A stretch of DNA of 64,000 bases from Carboxylicivirga fragile (GTDB lineage Bacteria > Bacteroidota > Bacteroidia > Bacteroidales > Marinilabiliaceae), in the NCBI GenBank assembly GCA_025499625.1, contig JAFMVD010000003.1, forward strand, positions 62,001 to 126,000, in the 5' to 3' direction. This document shows, one piece after another, positions 1 to 8,938 of this stretch (position 1 is the stretch's first letter; each line of letters starts with the position of its first letter). Under the pieces are notes generated by a model. It made no database searches. It had not been told where the DNA came from and was given only the letters and a program-made list of their open reading frames with translations. The position numbers were made by a program, and so were the translations under genes.

Positions 1-981
1 ATACTGTTTGCCTATTTAATCATTCGGGCTGTGGGTATTCGAAGCATTGAGTATTATGTTGATGTATTGAAGGTTTTTGTGCTGTGTAGTTTGATAATTT
101 ACCTATCAACCTATATTGCGGTTGTTGAACATTTTTGGATAAATACTGTGGCACCCAATTTTGATAATCCTTTAATTACTAATCGAAGCTATCATATTTG
201 GCCAAATATTATTCTATATACTTTTAATAGCCAAGGTGAAGGATTGATGTTTCTGAAGCGTAACTCTGGACCATTTTGGGAACCTGGTGCTTTTGCTGGA
301 TTCTTAATTATAGCTTTGTTATTCAATATTATTCGAAAAGGACGATTAAATAATAAGACTAATTGGATATTGATACTTGGAGTGTTAAGTACGCTTTCAA
401 CATCAGGGTACATTGCATTGGTATTCGTGATATTGTCATATTTTATTACTCAACGAAACCTTGTTCGGAAAATGATCTATGTACCTTTGCTCATTCTAAT
501 ATCAATTATTCTCTTTTTGTCGGTCGATTTTATTGGGGCTAAAATTCAAAGAAAACTCTCATTTACCAACCAAACCTACAATACACGATTTAAAAGTGCC
601 AAGCTGGATGTTGAGGATTTTATAGCTAATCCATTTGTGGGATTGGGACGCTCCGAGAAAACGCGATTTAAAGGTGAAAGTAATGATAGGACTATACATA
701 GGAATAATGGCGTTACCAACTTTTTAGCCATGTATGGGCTCTTTGTTTTTGTCTTTTATTTTGGAATGATTTTTAAGTCGCTTAAGACCATGTGCATCTA
801 TTATGATCGACCCATAAAATTTGCATTTTTAGCACTGTTAGCAGTTTTTATTATTGGTTTTGCCGAAGTGTATTTTACCAAGGTATTCTTCTTTGGGCTA
901 ACCATGTTGCATCTCTTATATCAGCCACGTTCACAAGAAGATGGCGTATTAAGTGAAAAAGATGAGGAGGTTGCTTCATGA
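1..981 (+). CDS. Wzy-type polysaccharide polymerase, 3' part
   Basis: Membrane protein whose reading frame is already open at base 1, so its start lies outside the window; 326 residues are visible. Seen: many hydrophobic segments, the motif GPFWEPGAFAGF in the first third, and HRNNGVTNFLAMYG in the second half before the last membrane segments. An R/G-x-F-x-EPG-x-FA loop and a later H-x-N-x(n)-L-x(n)-G loop are typical of O-antigen polymerase/ligase (Wzy/WaaL) proteins. Inferred role: joining lipid-linked repeat units on the periplasmic side of the inner membrane. It overlaps the next gene by 4 bp (ATGA), so the two are translationally coupled. A GTG at 31 is an internal codon, not the start. 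A ligase role instead of polymerase cannot be excluded. Confidence 0.75.
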   Translation: MLFAYLIIRAVGIRSIEYYVDVLKVFVLCSLIIYLSTYIAVVEHFWINTVAPNFDNPLITNRSYHIWPNIILYTFNSQGEGLMFLKRNSGPFWEPGAFAGFLIIALLFNIIRKGRLNNKTNWILILGVLSTLSTSGYIALVFVILSYFITQRNLVRKMIYVPLLILISIILFLSVDFIGAKIQRKLSFTNQTYNTRFKSAKLDVEDFIANPFVGLGRSEKTRFKGESNDRTIHRNNGVTNFLAMYGLFVFVFYFGMIFKSLKTMCIYYDRPIKFAFLALLAVFIIGFAEVYFTKVFFFGLTMLHLLYQPRSQEDGVLSEKDEEVAS

Positions 982-1856
982 AAGTATATGTTGTAATAGC
1001 TGTGCATAATCGCAAGAAGTACACTTTGAACTGTTTGTCTTTGCTGGAAAAACAGACCTTTCAAAACTTTGAGGTTATCATTGTTGATGATGGTTCAGAT
1101 GATGGCACAAGTAATGATATTAAGGCGATTTATCCGCATGTTAAGATAATACATGGAGATGGATCGTGGTGGTGGACCCGCTCAATGAATGAAGGTTTTA
1201 AGGTTGCTCTTGATGAGGGGGCTGATTTGATTATCACTTTAAATAATGATGTGAGTTTTGATGAAAACTTGATTCAAAACTTAATTGAATTGAATGAGCA
1301 ACACCCAGATAGTCTGATTGGATGTTTGAATTTGATTCATAGAAAGAAACCTTACGTATTTTTCTCAGGGATAAAAAAGAATATTTGGTGGAAAGCAAAA
1401 GAAGTTAAATATCACAAGGCATTTTCATTGCTTGAAAAGGATGAATTGAAAGGTTTGCATCATACTACTTGTTTAAATGGGAGGGGTACATTGATTCCAA
1501 GAGCAGTTTTTGAAAAAGTTGGCCTGCTCGATGAGTTGAGCTTCCCTCAATATGCGTCTGATTACGATTTTGTGCTTCGAGCATCCAATTATGGATTTCC
1601 TGCGTTTATTACTTGGGATGTAGCCATCTCTTCATTTATTGAAGAAACAGGAGAGGGAAAAAGTTTTATCGATCAAAGTTGGTTAGCTTTTATACGATCC
1701 TTTTTTAATCGATATTCATCAACAAGTATTCGCATGTGGGTTAAATATTATATACGTCATGCTGGAATCGGTGCTATGTCAGGTGTTGTTTTTCAGGTTT
1801 TACGTCAGATATACGCTTTTAAACGAAAGCGCAATTTATTAAATACGCTTAAGTAA
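978..1856 (+). CDS. GT2 glycosyltransferase
   Basis: 292-residue GT-A fold family 2 glycosyltransferase, probably adding one sugar to a lipid-linked repeat unit at the cytoplasmic membrane face. Seen: VVIAVHNRKKYT at the N-terminus (nucleotide-binding strand), VDDGSDDGT near residue 38, a NNDV acidic metal-site motif near residue 88, and SDYDFVLRA, where the catalytic-base acidic residues of GT2 enzymes fall. The overall pattern resembles rhamnosyl/WcaA-like transferases; donor and acceptor cannot be read from sequence. It starts inside the stop codon of the polymerase gene and ends immediately before the next GT2 gene, with no gap, indicating one operon. Confidence 0.85.
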   Translation: MKVYVVIAVHNRKKYTLNCLSLLEKQTFQNFEVIIVDDGSDDGTSNDIKAIYPHVKIIHGDGSWWWTRSMNEGFKVALDEGADLIITLNNDVSFDENLIQNLIELNEQHPDSLIGCLNLIHRKKPYVFFSGIKKNIWWKAKEVKYHKAFSLLEKDELKGLHHTTCLNGRGTLIPRAVFEKVGLLDELSFPQYASDYDFVLRASNYGFPAFITWDVAISSFIEETGEGKSFIDQSWLAFIRSFFNRYSSTSIRMWVKYYIRHAGIGAMSGVVFQVLRQIYAFKRKRNLLNTLK

Positions 1857-2822
1857 ATGATCTCATTTATCATCATAGGGCGCAATGAATCAAAGATACT
1901 ACCTAAATGCTTGGATAGTGTTAGAAGCTGTATTGATGAAAATAAATTGGATGCTGAAGTAATCTATCTTGATTCTGATTCTACAGATAATAGCATCGAA
2001 ATAGCCAAAGCTACAAGAGGCGTACGCACAATTCGTATTACGGGTAAGTACAATGCGGCCATCGCTCGTAATGTTGGCGCAAACTTAGCCAAAAGTCATA
2101 GCCTGTTCTTTGTTGATGCGGACATGGAACTACTACATGAATTTATACCTAATGTGCTAAGCGATAATCAGGAGCTGAAATATGAATTCGTTTCAGGTAA
2201 TTTCATAAATCATTATTATTCCAAGGAAGGAAAGTTAGAAAGAAAAGCATTTTATAGGAAAACCTATTGTCAACAAGATACATATCAATCAACAACTGGT
2301 GGTTTATTTGCAATTCGAAAAGAGTTATGGGATAAGTTTGGAGGCATGAGGCCAATGTTTAAGAAGGGGCAGGATCTGGATTTCGGTTATCGATTGGCTA
2401 AAGCAGGACATTTGTTGTTACGTAAATCTCGAACCATGGCCTTACATCATACCGTCGATTATAAAGATTCGCATCGTATTTGGCTTTCGTTAATCAATGG
2501 AGCAAACGTATATCCCAGAGCCCTATTGTATCGCAAGCATTTGAATAATGCTTATGTTATGAAACGCCTGTTAAGTAGTGATCCAACATTATTGATATTG
2601 TTGCTCGTTCTTCTCGTTTTTATTTTTACGGGAAAGTTGTGGGTAATTGCCATTTATGGCTTACTGAGTTTAGTGGCGCTTCTTTATTCAATTAAATTCA
2701 AAATTAAGATTGATTTTATATCTCGATACCTCAATCATATTTGTCGCGATGTGTTAAATTTACTGGCGTTCTTTTTCTATTATCCATCAAATGAGCTTAA
2801 GTATGAGTTTGAAGAGCTGTAA
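1857..2822 (+). CDS. GT2 glycosyltransferase with C-terminal membrane segments
   Basis: 321-residue family 2 glycosyltransferase. Seen: FIIIGRNESKILPKCLDS at the start, LDSDSTDNS for nucleotide binding, FVDADM as the DxD metal site, a GQDLDFGYRLAKAG segment matching the catalytic-base region, and about two hydrophobic helices after residue 240. Membrane-tailed GT2 enzymes of this kind act on lipid-linked intermediates; the sugar is unknown. The ATG follows the preceding TAA directly. Its 3' end overlaps the start of the deacetylase gene by 32 bp, which supports co-translation. It is only distantly similar to the preceding GT2, so it is not a recent duplicate. Confidence 0.85.
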   Translation: MISFIIIGRNESKILPKCLDSVRSCIDENKLDAEVIYLDSDSTDNSIEIAKATRGVRTIRITGKYNAAIARNVGANLAKSHSLFFVDADMELLHEFIPNVLSDNQELKYEFVSGNFINHYYSKEGKLERKAFYRKTYCQQDTYQSTTGGLFAIRKELWDKFGGMRPMFKKGQDLDFGYRLAKAGHLLLRKSRTMALHHTVDYKDSHRIWLSLINGANVYPRALLYRKHLNNAYVMKRLLSSDPTLLILLLVLLVFIFTGKLWVIAIYGLLSLVALLYSIKFKIKIDFISRYLNHICRDVLNLLAFFFYYPSNELKYEFEEL

Positions 2823-3837
2823 GCGATTTATTAAGCGTATTGGATTTAGCTTAGCCAGTATACTACCCTTTGGTTTACTTCGCTCTGCTTCAGGAAGGGA
2901 TGTGCTTATGCTTAATTATCATAGCATTCAAGGTTGGGATGTGAATGAGGTCATTCGAACCAACAATAGCTATAGAACACTTGATGAGTTTGAGATGGAT
3001 ATTTTATTCCTTAAAAAGAAATATTCATTTATTGACTTACCGACTTTTCTGTCCTATGCTAAACGACAAGCTACCATCCCAGTTAATAGTGTGTTATTGA
3101 CTTTTGATGATGGGCTTAGTGTCGTTTATTCGCAAATAAGACCCATATTGCTAAAGCATAAAGTGCCTGCTGTGTTTTTTATTAATCCACATTTCATCGA
3201 TAATAAAGACTTACACTATCAGCGAAAGAAGAATTTGCTTCACAAATCACTAAAGGACAATGACCTTATTGGTGATTTTGAAAGTGCTTCTAATTTACTA
3301 AAAGACGCTGGTATTTCATCGAAATCAATATCAAGTGGAATAGATCAGATATCCTATAGGAATAGAAAAGTATTAAATGATTTGGCTAGGTGCATGTCCT
3401 TTAGTTTTGATGAATACTTAACCAAGAACAAGATTTATTTGGATTCTTCTCAGATAAAGGAAATGATTGAGCAAGGTTTTTATTTTGGAGGTCATAGCTT
3501 GGATCATCCTGATTTCAATGAGTTGTCGATTCAAGAACAGTATGAACAAACCGTTGGGAGTATCGATGAAGTTTGTGAAATGTATAAACAGAAGCAGCGT
3601 GTTTTTGCTTTCCCTCGGAATGATAATAAGATTAAGAATGAATTTTTTGAAATGGTTGCACCACATTGTGAGGCAAGCTTTGGTGTTGGTGGCATGATAG
3701 ATGATGAGGTAGCGTTTCATTGGCGTAGAACCGACATTGAGTCATCACAGGTGAAAGCATGTTCGGCATTAAAGTTCTATTATTGTAAGGCCATTGTGAA
3801 ACAATTGTTTGGGTTTGGAATTTATAAACGAAAATAG
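2791..3837 (+). CDS. Polysaccharide deacetylase (NodB/CE4 family)
   Basis: 348-residue CE4-type deacetylase, expected to remove N- or O-acetyl groups from a glycan using a metal. Seen: TFDDG at residues 104-108 (catalytic base and metal Asp), HSLDH at 235-239 (the two metal His), and FAFPRND downstream. The roughly 125 residues between TFDDG and HSxxH is long for CE4, so an insertion sits in the barrel. No clear signal peptide, which suggests action on a cytoplasmic lipid-linked intermediate, though a hydrophobic stretch near residues 18-30 could be a weak anchor. Starts at 2791 and 2803 are both possible; both overlap the upstream gene. It precedes the flippase gene, fitting repeat-unit tailoring. 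Confidence 0.85.
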   Translation: MSLSMSLKSCKRFIKRIGFSLASILPFGLLRSASGRDVLMLNYHSIQGWDVNEVIRTNNSYRTLDEFEMDILFLKKKYSFIDLPTFLSYAKRQATIPVNSVLLTFDDGLSVVYSQIRPILLKHKVPAVFFINPHFIDNKDLHYQRKKNLLHKSLKDNDLIGDFESASNLLKDAGISSKSISSGIDQISYRNRKVLNDLARCMSFSFDEYLTKNKIYLDSSQIKEMIEQGFYFGGHSLDHPDFNELSIQEQYEQTVGSIDEVCEMYKQKQRVFAFPRNDNKIKNEFFEMVAPHCEASFGVGGMIDDEVAFHWRRTDIESSQVKACSALKFYYCKAIVKQLFGFGIYKRK

Positions 3838-3847
3838 ATATTTGTAA

Positions 3848-5416
3848 GTGAATAATAAACTGGTGAGCACCGATAAAAAAATCCTCGTTGATAATACAAT
3901 GTGGATGTATCTTGGGAAAATTGTTTCTCAGATATTGGGCTTGGTTGCATCAGTGCTTGTTATTCGAAAATTACCTGTTGATGATTATGGAACTTACCTA
4001 TTTATTTTTGGATTGTTCTTCATTTATCAATTGTTAATAACCAGTCCTATCAAACATTTGTTGTTGCGATTTGTACCTGAACTGCGCTCTAAAAAACAAT
4101 ATTTGCCCCTAAAGTACCTTTTGCTGACCACTTTTTTTGGAGCCATCGTATTAATAGTTGTATTCACTCTTTGTTTGGTTTTGTTTCGAGAGCAGATCAT
4201 GCCTTTTTTTAATTTGTCGCAGTTTTATTTATTTGTTAACGCTTTCGTGGTATTTGTGCTTGCATATGCCATGGCTAACTATTTTGAATCTCTTTTGTCA
4301 GCCTACTTATTACATAAGTGGATAGCATTTATAAAAGTGCTTGTTGTAGTAGTGCGAAGTGTTAGTTATTTTGTATTATACAACAAGTTAGGTGTTGAAA
4401 CTCTCTTATTTATTGAAGCAGGTGTTTCTATAGTTTCAGTACTCTTGGCTCTGTTTGCCATTTATTTTAAAGTGCTTCCTGAACTAATAAAATTTCGAGC
4501 AATTCAAAATTCTATCGTAATTGTTAAGCAAAGAATGTGGCGATTCTGGAGTCTATCCTTGTTTTCTGAGTTGGGTTATGGTATCATTGGTCGAACCAGT
4601 GATCAGTATATTATAGCTGCTATGTCAAATCCATACTATGTTGGCCTATATGGATTCTCTTTAAAAGTTTTTGAAATTGTTTATAAAATATTACCCTTAC
4701 GAGAATTTGAATCGGTGCTAAAACCTGTTTTCTTTAAGAAGTTTTCAAAGAAGACAGCCTCATCCGTATTGAATGACTATTACCTGTTTATTATTAAAGT
4801 AATACTTCCGGTTCTGATATTTCCTCTTTTATATTTCCTAATTTTTGGAAAGGGGCTCATTATTCATGTTTTTGATATAAAGTACATTGAAGCTTATCGG
4901 TTGACTGTTATTGCACTTTTATCAATTTGCTTGAATGCATGTTTCTATCCGTTAAGTATGTTAGTTCAATTAAAAGAACGTGTAGAGATTATTTTATACA
5001 CAAGAATAGTTGCTGTTTTTAGTATCACTATGGGCGTTTTTCTTATGGCTAAAATTGGAATTGTGGGAGTTGCCATTGCAAGCTTACTCGGTGAATTATT
5101 TAAAAACCTACTAATGTTAGTGCTATTTAGGAAATATGTCAAGTTAAAATACGATTGGTCAGTTTTGATGAGGTATTTCTTGATACTATTATTGTCCGTT
5201 GCACTGTTTCTTCCATTCTATAGTTACCAGCAAGAATTGATGTTTTTAGTATTAGGAAGTTTGATATTGCCTTTAATCTATTTCCTTACTTTGATTAACT
5301 ATCACTCATTCACACCTGAAGAGTTGAGACGTTTGGAAACTATTTTAATGAGTTCAAATAAAACTGCCAGACTATACGCGCGAATTAATCCTATAATACT
5401 AAAATTAAAATTTTAG
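3848..5416 (+). CDS. Wzx-type polysaccharide flippase (first of two)
   Basis: 522-residue polytopic membrane protein of the MOP/PST superfamily, starting with GTG 10 bp after the deacetylase stop. Seen: about 12-14 hydrophobic segments spread over the whole length and the N-terminal pattern NTMWMYLGKIVSQILGL followed by VIRKLPVDDYGTYLF, typical of Wzx proteins. Known role of the family: moving undecaprenyl-diphosphate-linked repeat units to the periplasmic face. It belongs to the first gene set with the polymerase at 1-981. A second, dissimilar Wzx lies at 17057-18535, so the window contains flippases of two assembly units. Confidence 0.85.
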   Translation: MNNKLVSTDKKILVDNTMWMYLGKIVSQILGLVASVLVIRKLPVDDYGTYLFIFGLFFIYQLLITSPIKHLLLRFVPELRSKKQYLPLKYLLLTTFFGAIVLIVVFTLCLVLFREQIMPFFNLSQFYLFVNAFVVFVLAYAMANYFESLLSAYLLHKWIAFIKVLVVVVRSVSYFVLYNKLGVETLLFIEAGVSIVSVLLALFAIYFKVLPELIKFRAIQNSIVIVKQRMWRFWSLSLFSELGYGIIGRTSDQYIIAAMSNPYYVGLYGFSLKVFEIVYKILPLREFESVLKPVFFKKFSKKTASSVLNDYYLFIIKVILPVLIFPLLYFLIFGKGLIIHVFDIKYIEAYRLTVIALLSICLNACFYPLSMLVQLKERVEIILYTRIVAVFSITMGVFLMAKIGIVGVAIASLLGELFKNLLMLVLFRKYVKLKYDWSVLMRYFLILLLSVALFLPFYSYQQELMFLVLGSLILPLIYFLTLINYHSFTPEELRRLETILMSSNKTARLYARINPIILKLKF

Positions 5417-5417
5417 T

Positions 5418-6524
5418 ATGGTAAAGCTTCATGAAAATAATTTAAGGAAAGTGGCTGTATTCGGCTTGAAAGGTGTGCCAGCAATTGGGGGCACAGCTTC
5501 AGTTGGTGAGAATATTGTAAAGGAGCTAGCTAATCAGTACAATTTCACCATTTATGCGACTTCATCGCATGCTAGTAAGAAAAATCCGATTAATAATGTT
5601 AGGCAGTATGTTTTTAAGAAATTCTTGCCTCATAAATTAAATGTATTCTACTATAATTTAATGAGTGCTTTTCATGCCGTCTTTTTTTGTAATTATGATC
5701 TGGTTCATACACATCAGATTGATACAGCATTTATCCTACCCATACTGAGATTACGTTATAAGGTAATCTCTACGCACCATGGAAGAACTTATAAGATGAG
5801 TAAATGGGGCCTAATCATGCGTCAGTTTTTTAGGTTTAATGAGTGGTTGATGATGAAACTCGCCAATCAGGTGACTTTTGTGGCTAAGACAGAACAAGAG
5901 GATGCTGAAATAAAGTATGGAGGAAGCTATGTTACAATTCCCAACGGGATTAATTTGGATGAAGAAGTGGAGACGGAATGTGCTTATTCTGATTACATAC
6001 TTTTTGCAGCGGGACGAATTATTCCTCATAAAGGATGTCATGTTTTTTTAGAAGCATTAAAGCAGATTAATTACCCTGGTAAAATTCTAATCGTTGGCGA
6101 CCATCATCAAATGCCCGATTATAAAGCTCAATTGGAAGCATATAAATCAGTTCTCGACGTTGAATTTCTTGGAATGATCAAAGAAAAGCCAAAGTTATTG
6201 AGTATAGTAGGTAATGCTAAGCTCTTCGTGTTTCCGTCTTTTTATGAGGCCATGTCAATAATGCTATTAGAGGCAGTATTGGTTAAGGTCCCAATTATAT
6301 GTAGCGATATTAAGGAGAATACATATATTTTTGATGATGATGAAATAACTTTTTTTAAAGTTGGCGATGTGAATGGTCTATGCAAAGAGGTGAATCGTTT
6401 TTTGGATAATCCCGGTTTGTACAAAAGTAAAAGTGATAAAGCTTATAGAAAGCTAGGTGAAAATTATTCATGGAGCAAAATAAGATTATTATACGCAAAA
6501 GAGTATGGCGCATTGATTTGGTGA
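5418..6524 (+). CDS. GT4 glycosyltransferase
   Basis: 368-residue GT-B family 4 glycosyltransferase using a nucleotide sugar. Seen: GLKGVPAIGGTASVGENI near the N-terminus (glycine-rich loop), HTHQID and STHHGRTYKM in the acceptor half, IPNGI at the domain joint, GRIIPHKGCHVFLEAL in the donor half, and FYEAMSIMLLEA, the E-x7-E motif of GT4 enzymes. Starts 1 bp after the flippase stop. It is the last gene of the first plus-strand block; a gap of 401 bp follows. Sugar specificity cannot be assigned. Confidence 0.87.
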   Translation: MVKLHENNLRKVAVFGLKGVPAIGGTASVGENIVKELANQYNFTIYATSSHASKKNPINNVRQYVFKKFLPHKLNVFYYNLMSAFHAVFFCNYDLVHTHQIDTAFILPILRLRYKVISTHHGRTYKMSKWGLIMRQFFRFNEWLMMKLANQVTFVAKTEQEDAEIKYGGSYVTIPNGINLDEEVETECAYSDYILFAAGRIIPHKGCHVFLEALKQINYPGKILIVGDHHQMPDYKAQLEAYKSVLDVEFLGMIKEKPKLLSIVGNAKLFVFPSFYEAMSIMLLEAVLVKVPIICSDIKENTYIFDDDEITFFKVGDVNGLCKEVNRFLDNPGLYKSKSDKAYRKLGENYSWSKIRLLYAKEYGALIW

Positions 6525-6925
6525 TAAGATGTGTTTAAACTATCATAAATGACTATACAACGAGCTTGGTCATCAAGGATCTAATGGTCTAACTGTCTTC
6601 GTATTAATGATGGGTTAATTTAATGCTAGAGAGCTTCATGATTTTTGCTAAATAAATTTCATTGTAATGTGTTGTAATGTAGTGTTTTGAGATCGTGGTT
6701 TGTGTTTGTCAAAGAATTTCTCAATTCAAACCTCTTAATTCTTTGTTTCGTCAAAGATAAAAATGATAGTAAAATAATAGTTGTTTGGGTTAATGTGCAG
6801 TAGGTCAGTTGTTAGGAGTATGTTGTTGTTGTTGTTCGATTTGAACCTTGTTTTGAAGTATACTTGATTAAAAGAATAAAGTGTCTTATTTTTGTTCCAA
6901 ATCTAATTACTAAAAGTAAAAAGAA
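6525..6925 (+). other. Intergenic gap between polysaccharide unit 1 and surface-protein genes
   Basis: 401 bp without a supported gene. It holds no clear hairpin terminator for the preceding operon. Near its right end is a Bacteroidota-type promoter candidate serving the lipoprotein gene. The base composition is AT-rich like the rest of the window. Confidence 0.6.
6864..6894 (+). promoter_or_regulatory. Candidate Bacteroidota promoter for the lipoprotein gene
   Basis: TTG at 6864-6866 and TATTTTTG at 6887-6894, separated by 20 bp. This matches the -33/-7 arrangement (TTTG and TAnnTTTG) known for primary sigma factor promoters in this phylum. The start codon is about 31 bp downstream of the -7 element, a plausible leader length. 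Confidence 0.5.
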
Positions 6926-7747
6926 ATGAGAAAAGTTATATCAATGTTGGCAATTGCAATGCTTGTAGCATTCACTGCCTGTGAGAAAGATGAAGAGGTA
7001 GTCGAAGAAACTCCTGCGAATATTCCAGGTATGGGTGCTGCAGCTGGTGAGTTACAGGTAGATCCTTTTAATATTGAGACAGAGTTTGAAGGTATTGAAA
7101 TTGTTGGAGCGATAGAGGGTGTTAGCCCAGATGCTAGTCCTATAGCAAATGAATTAAAATCTACTTCAGCGGCTCAATCACGCAACTGTTATGGTAGTGG
7201 ACATGATGTACGAGTTCGAGTGACGCTAAAAAATACATCTAGTAAAAGAAGAACTGTATGGTTGCCGCGTGGGTTAGTTTTTAAAGTTAACAAAGCAAAT
7301 TATCAGCATGCTATGTTAATGCAGTGGACATGGATTTGTATTCAAGCAGGAGAAACTAGAACTTTTGACCTTAATTTGTATTGTATAAATAAAGGTGACC
7401 TAGGTTCTGATTCAAGTGCTGAATTCAGTATTCTTGGAATTACTAATTCAAAGGTTATGTGGAGATTGTTGCGTATGATTGGATGGCGTAAAATTAATTT
7501 AGAGCATTACGAGCAAGTAGCTGATAAATCAGCTTTAAAAGCTGAAACTGCATTAAGTTATGAAACTATTGTAGATAATATTCAGGAAGCTGTATGGGAC
7601 TTGACAAACAGGAGCGGACTTGATTCAGAACGCGAAGAGTTTATTATGTCAATTCCAATGTTGGAAGATGGAACTTACCCTACTACTTTAGATGATAAAA
7701 CTGTAGATTTACCTGAGTGGTGGAACGAGTATATCCCTGCAAACTAA
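6926..7747 (+). CDS. Hypothetical lipoprotein
   Basis: 273 residues; I do not recognise the family. Seen: a lipoprotein signal peptide ending LVAFTAC with lipidation Cys19, then an acidic linker rich in Glu/Pro, as in surface-exposed Bacteroidota lipoproteins. A middle domain (about residues 85-180) has a beta-rich pattern with VRVTLKNTSSKRRTVWLPRG, a tryptophan cluster and three cysteines. The C-terminal 90 residues are acidic and helical-looking. It has its own promoter candidate and a strong terminator, so it is monocistronic and may not belong to the polysaccharide pathway. Likely location is the outer membrane; function unknown. Confidence 0.8.
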   Translation: MRKVISMLAIAMLVAFTACEKDEEVVEETPANIPGMGAAAGELQVDPFNIETEFEGIEIVGAIEGVSPDASPIANELKSTSAAQSRNCYGSGHDVRVRVTLKNTSSKRRTVWLPRGLVFKVNKANYQHAMLMQWTWICIQAGETRTFDLNLYCINKGDLGSDSSAEFSILGITNSKVMWRLLRMIGWRKINLEHYEQVADKSALKAETALSYETIVDNIQEAVWDLTNRSGLDSEREEFIMSIPMLEDGTYPTTLDDKTVDLPEWWNEYIPAN

Positions 7748-7767
7748 GAATTTTTAAATTATATAAT

Positions 7768-7801
7768 AAAGAGCTCCATTTGTATGGAGCTCTTTTTTTT
7801 T
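7768..7801 (+). terminator. Rho-independent terminator after the lipoprotein gene
   Basis: Perfect 12-bp stem AAAGAGCTCCAT / ATGGAGCTCTTT with a 4-nt loop (7780-7783), followed by an uninterrupted T run. It lies 20 bp after the stop codon. Confidence 0.9.
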
Positions 7802-7845
7802 GATAAAAAGTTATTTATGTTGGTTGAATAATTCAATAGTTTACA

Positions 7846-7874
7846 TTGTTATTTAATCAATATTTCTAGATTTG
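7846..7874 (+). promoter_or_regulatory. Candidate promoter for the T9SS protein gene
   Basis: TTG at 7846-7848 and TAGATTTG at 7867-7874 with an 18-bp spacer, fitting the Bacteroidota -33/-7 pattern. The start codon lies 26 bp downstream. Located between a strong terminator and a gene start, so a promoter is required here. Confidence 0.5.
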
Positions 7875-7900
7875 TTATGAAAACAACTAAAATCTAGGAA

Positions 7901-8884
7901 ATGAAGAATCTCTACACATTATTATTTGTAGTATTTTGTCTATTACTTACAAATAAATTGACGGCACAGGGCGAAGCATGTGAGAATCCAATTAATGCAA
8001 CAGTTGGGACTAATACTTTTACAGGAGGGCATAATTCTGATCAATGGTTTAGTTTTACTGCTACTCAGACTGGAAAGATAACAATCTCGAGTTGCAGCTT
8101 AACATCAGAAGATACGTATGTGAAAATTTACGGTGGAGGAATTTGTATCCCGTTAATAATTAAAGCAGAAAATGACGATCACTGTAATCTGCAATCGCAA
8201 GTTGCAATAATAGGAACTACTGGAAATGACTATGCCATTGTTTGGGGCAATAAGAGTTCTGCTGCACCTTTTGATTGGACTATAGTTGAAGATACATGGA
8301 GCCAAGGCGAGATTTGTAGTGATCCGTTTGCTGCTTTGGAAGGAAATACAAACCTATGTAATCATAGCGCTGCTGGTGATCAGTGGTTTAGTTATGTAGC
8401 ACCTGGTAGTGGAACAATCAAAGTGTCTACCTGTGGTTTAACTACAGAAAATACAAGTGTTAGGATTTATGATGATTGTTCTGGTATTCAGTTGGATGGC
8501 AATGATGATTTTTGCTCGATTCAATCTGAAGTCGAATTTGCATGTACAGAAAATACAACATACTTGGTCCAATGGGAAGGTTTATATACCTCTGGTTCTT
8601 ACAATTGGAATTTGACTTATAACGCACCTACCTCAATAAGTAAAAATAAGCATGACTATAAGTTGCAAGTTGTGAAAGAATTGAATCACATTAAGCTTGA
8701 ATTACCTGCGAATTTGAATGCAAGAATTAATATTCATAGTATGCTTGGAAATATTGTAAGTTCCAAAATAAGTAATGGCAGGGCAGTGCAAGTTGATTGT
8801 TCTGACTTGGCTGAAGGTATATACATCGTGTCTGTGAGTTCTGAATTAGGTGTTTGGAATGAAAAGATATATTGGAAGAAGTAG
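7901..8884 (+). CDS. Secreted protein with two beta-sandwich repeats and T9SS sorting tail
   Basis: 327 residues. Seen: a Sec signal peptide (about residues 1-22, ending LTAQ), two tandem units of about 110 residues each starting with a GE-x-C pattern and containing D/S-QWFSF or QWFSY, SSC/STCGL and V-x-IY segments, then a C-terminal domain of about 75 residues ending EKIYWKK. The repeats look like pre-peptidase-C/jelly-roll type adhesion modules; paired cysteines suggest disulfides. The tail has the strand pattern and SDLAEGIYIVSV motif of T9SS type A sorting domains, so the protein should be exported and anchored or released at the cell surface. No catalytic motif is visible. Flanked by terminators, so monocistronic. 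Confidence 0.82.
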   Translation: MKNLYTLLFVVFCLLLTNKLTAQGEACENPINATVGTNTFTGGHNSDQWFSFTATQTGKITISSCSLTSEDTYVKIYGGGICIPLIIKAENDDHCNLQSQVAIIGTTGNDYAIVWGNKSSAAPFDWTIVEDTWSQGEICSDPFAALEGNTNLCNHSAAGDQWFSYVAPGSGTIKVSTCGLTTENTSVRIYDDCSGIQLDGNDDFCSIQSEVEFACTENTTYLVQWEGLYTSGSYNWNLTYNAPTSISKNKHDYKLQVVKELNHIKLELPANLNARINIHSMLGNIVSSKISNGRAVQVDCSDLAEGIYIVSVSSELGVWNEKIYWKK

Positions 8885-8907
8885 TAGTAAATACATAAGT
8901 ATATTTG

Positions 8908-8938
8908 AACCCATGAATTTAAATTCATGGGTTTTTTG
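8908..8938 (+). terminator. Rho-independent terminator after the T9SS protein gene
   Basis: Perfect inverted repeat AACCCATGAATTT / AAATTCATGGGTT (8908-8933) followed by TTTT. The arms abut, so a few central base pairs open to form the loop. It separates the surface-protein gene from the large operon that follows. Confidence 0.85.
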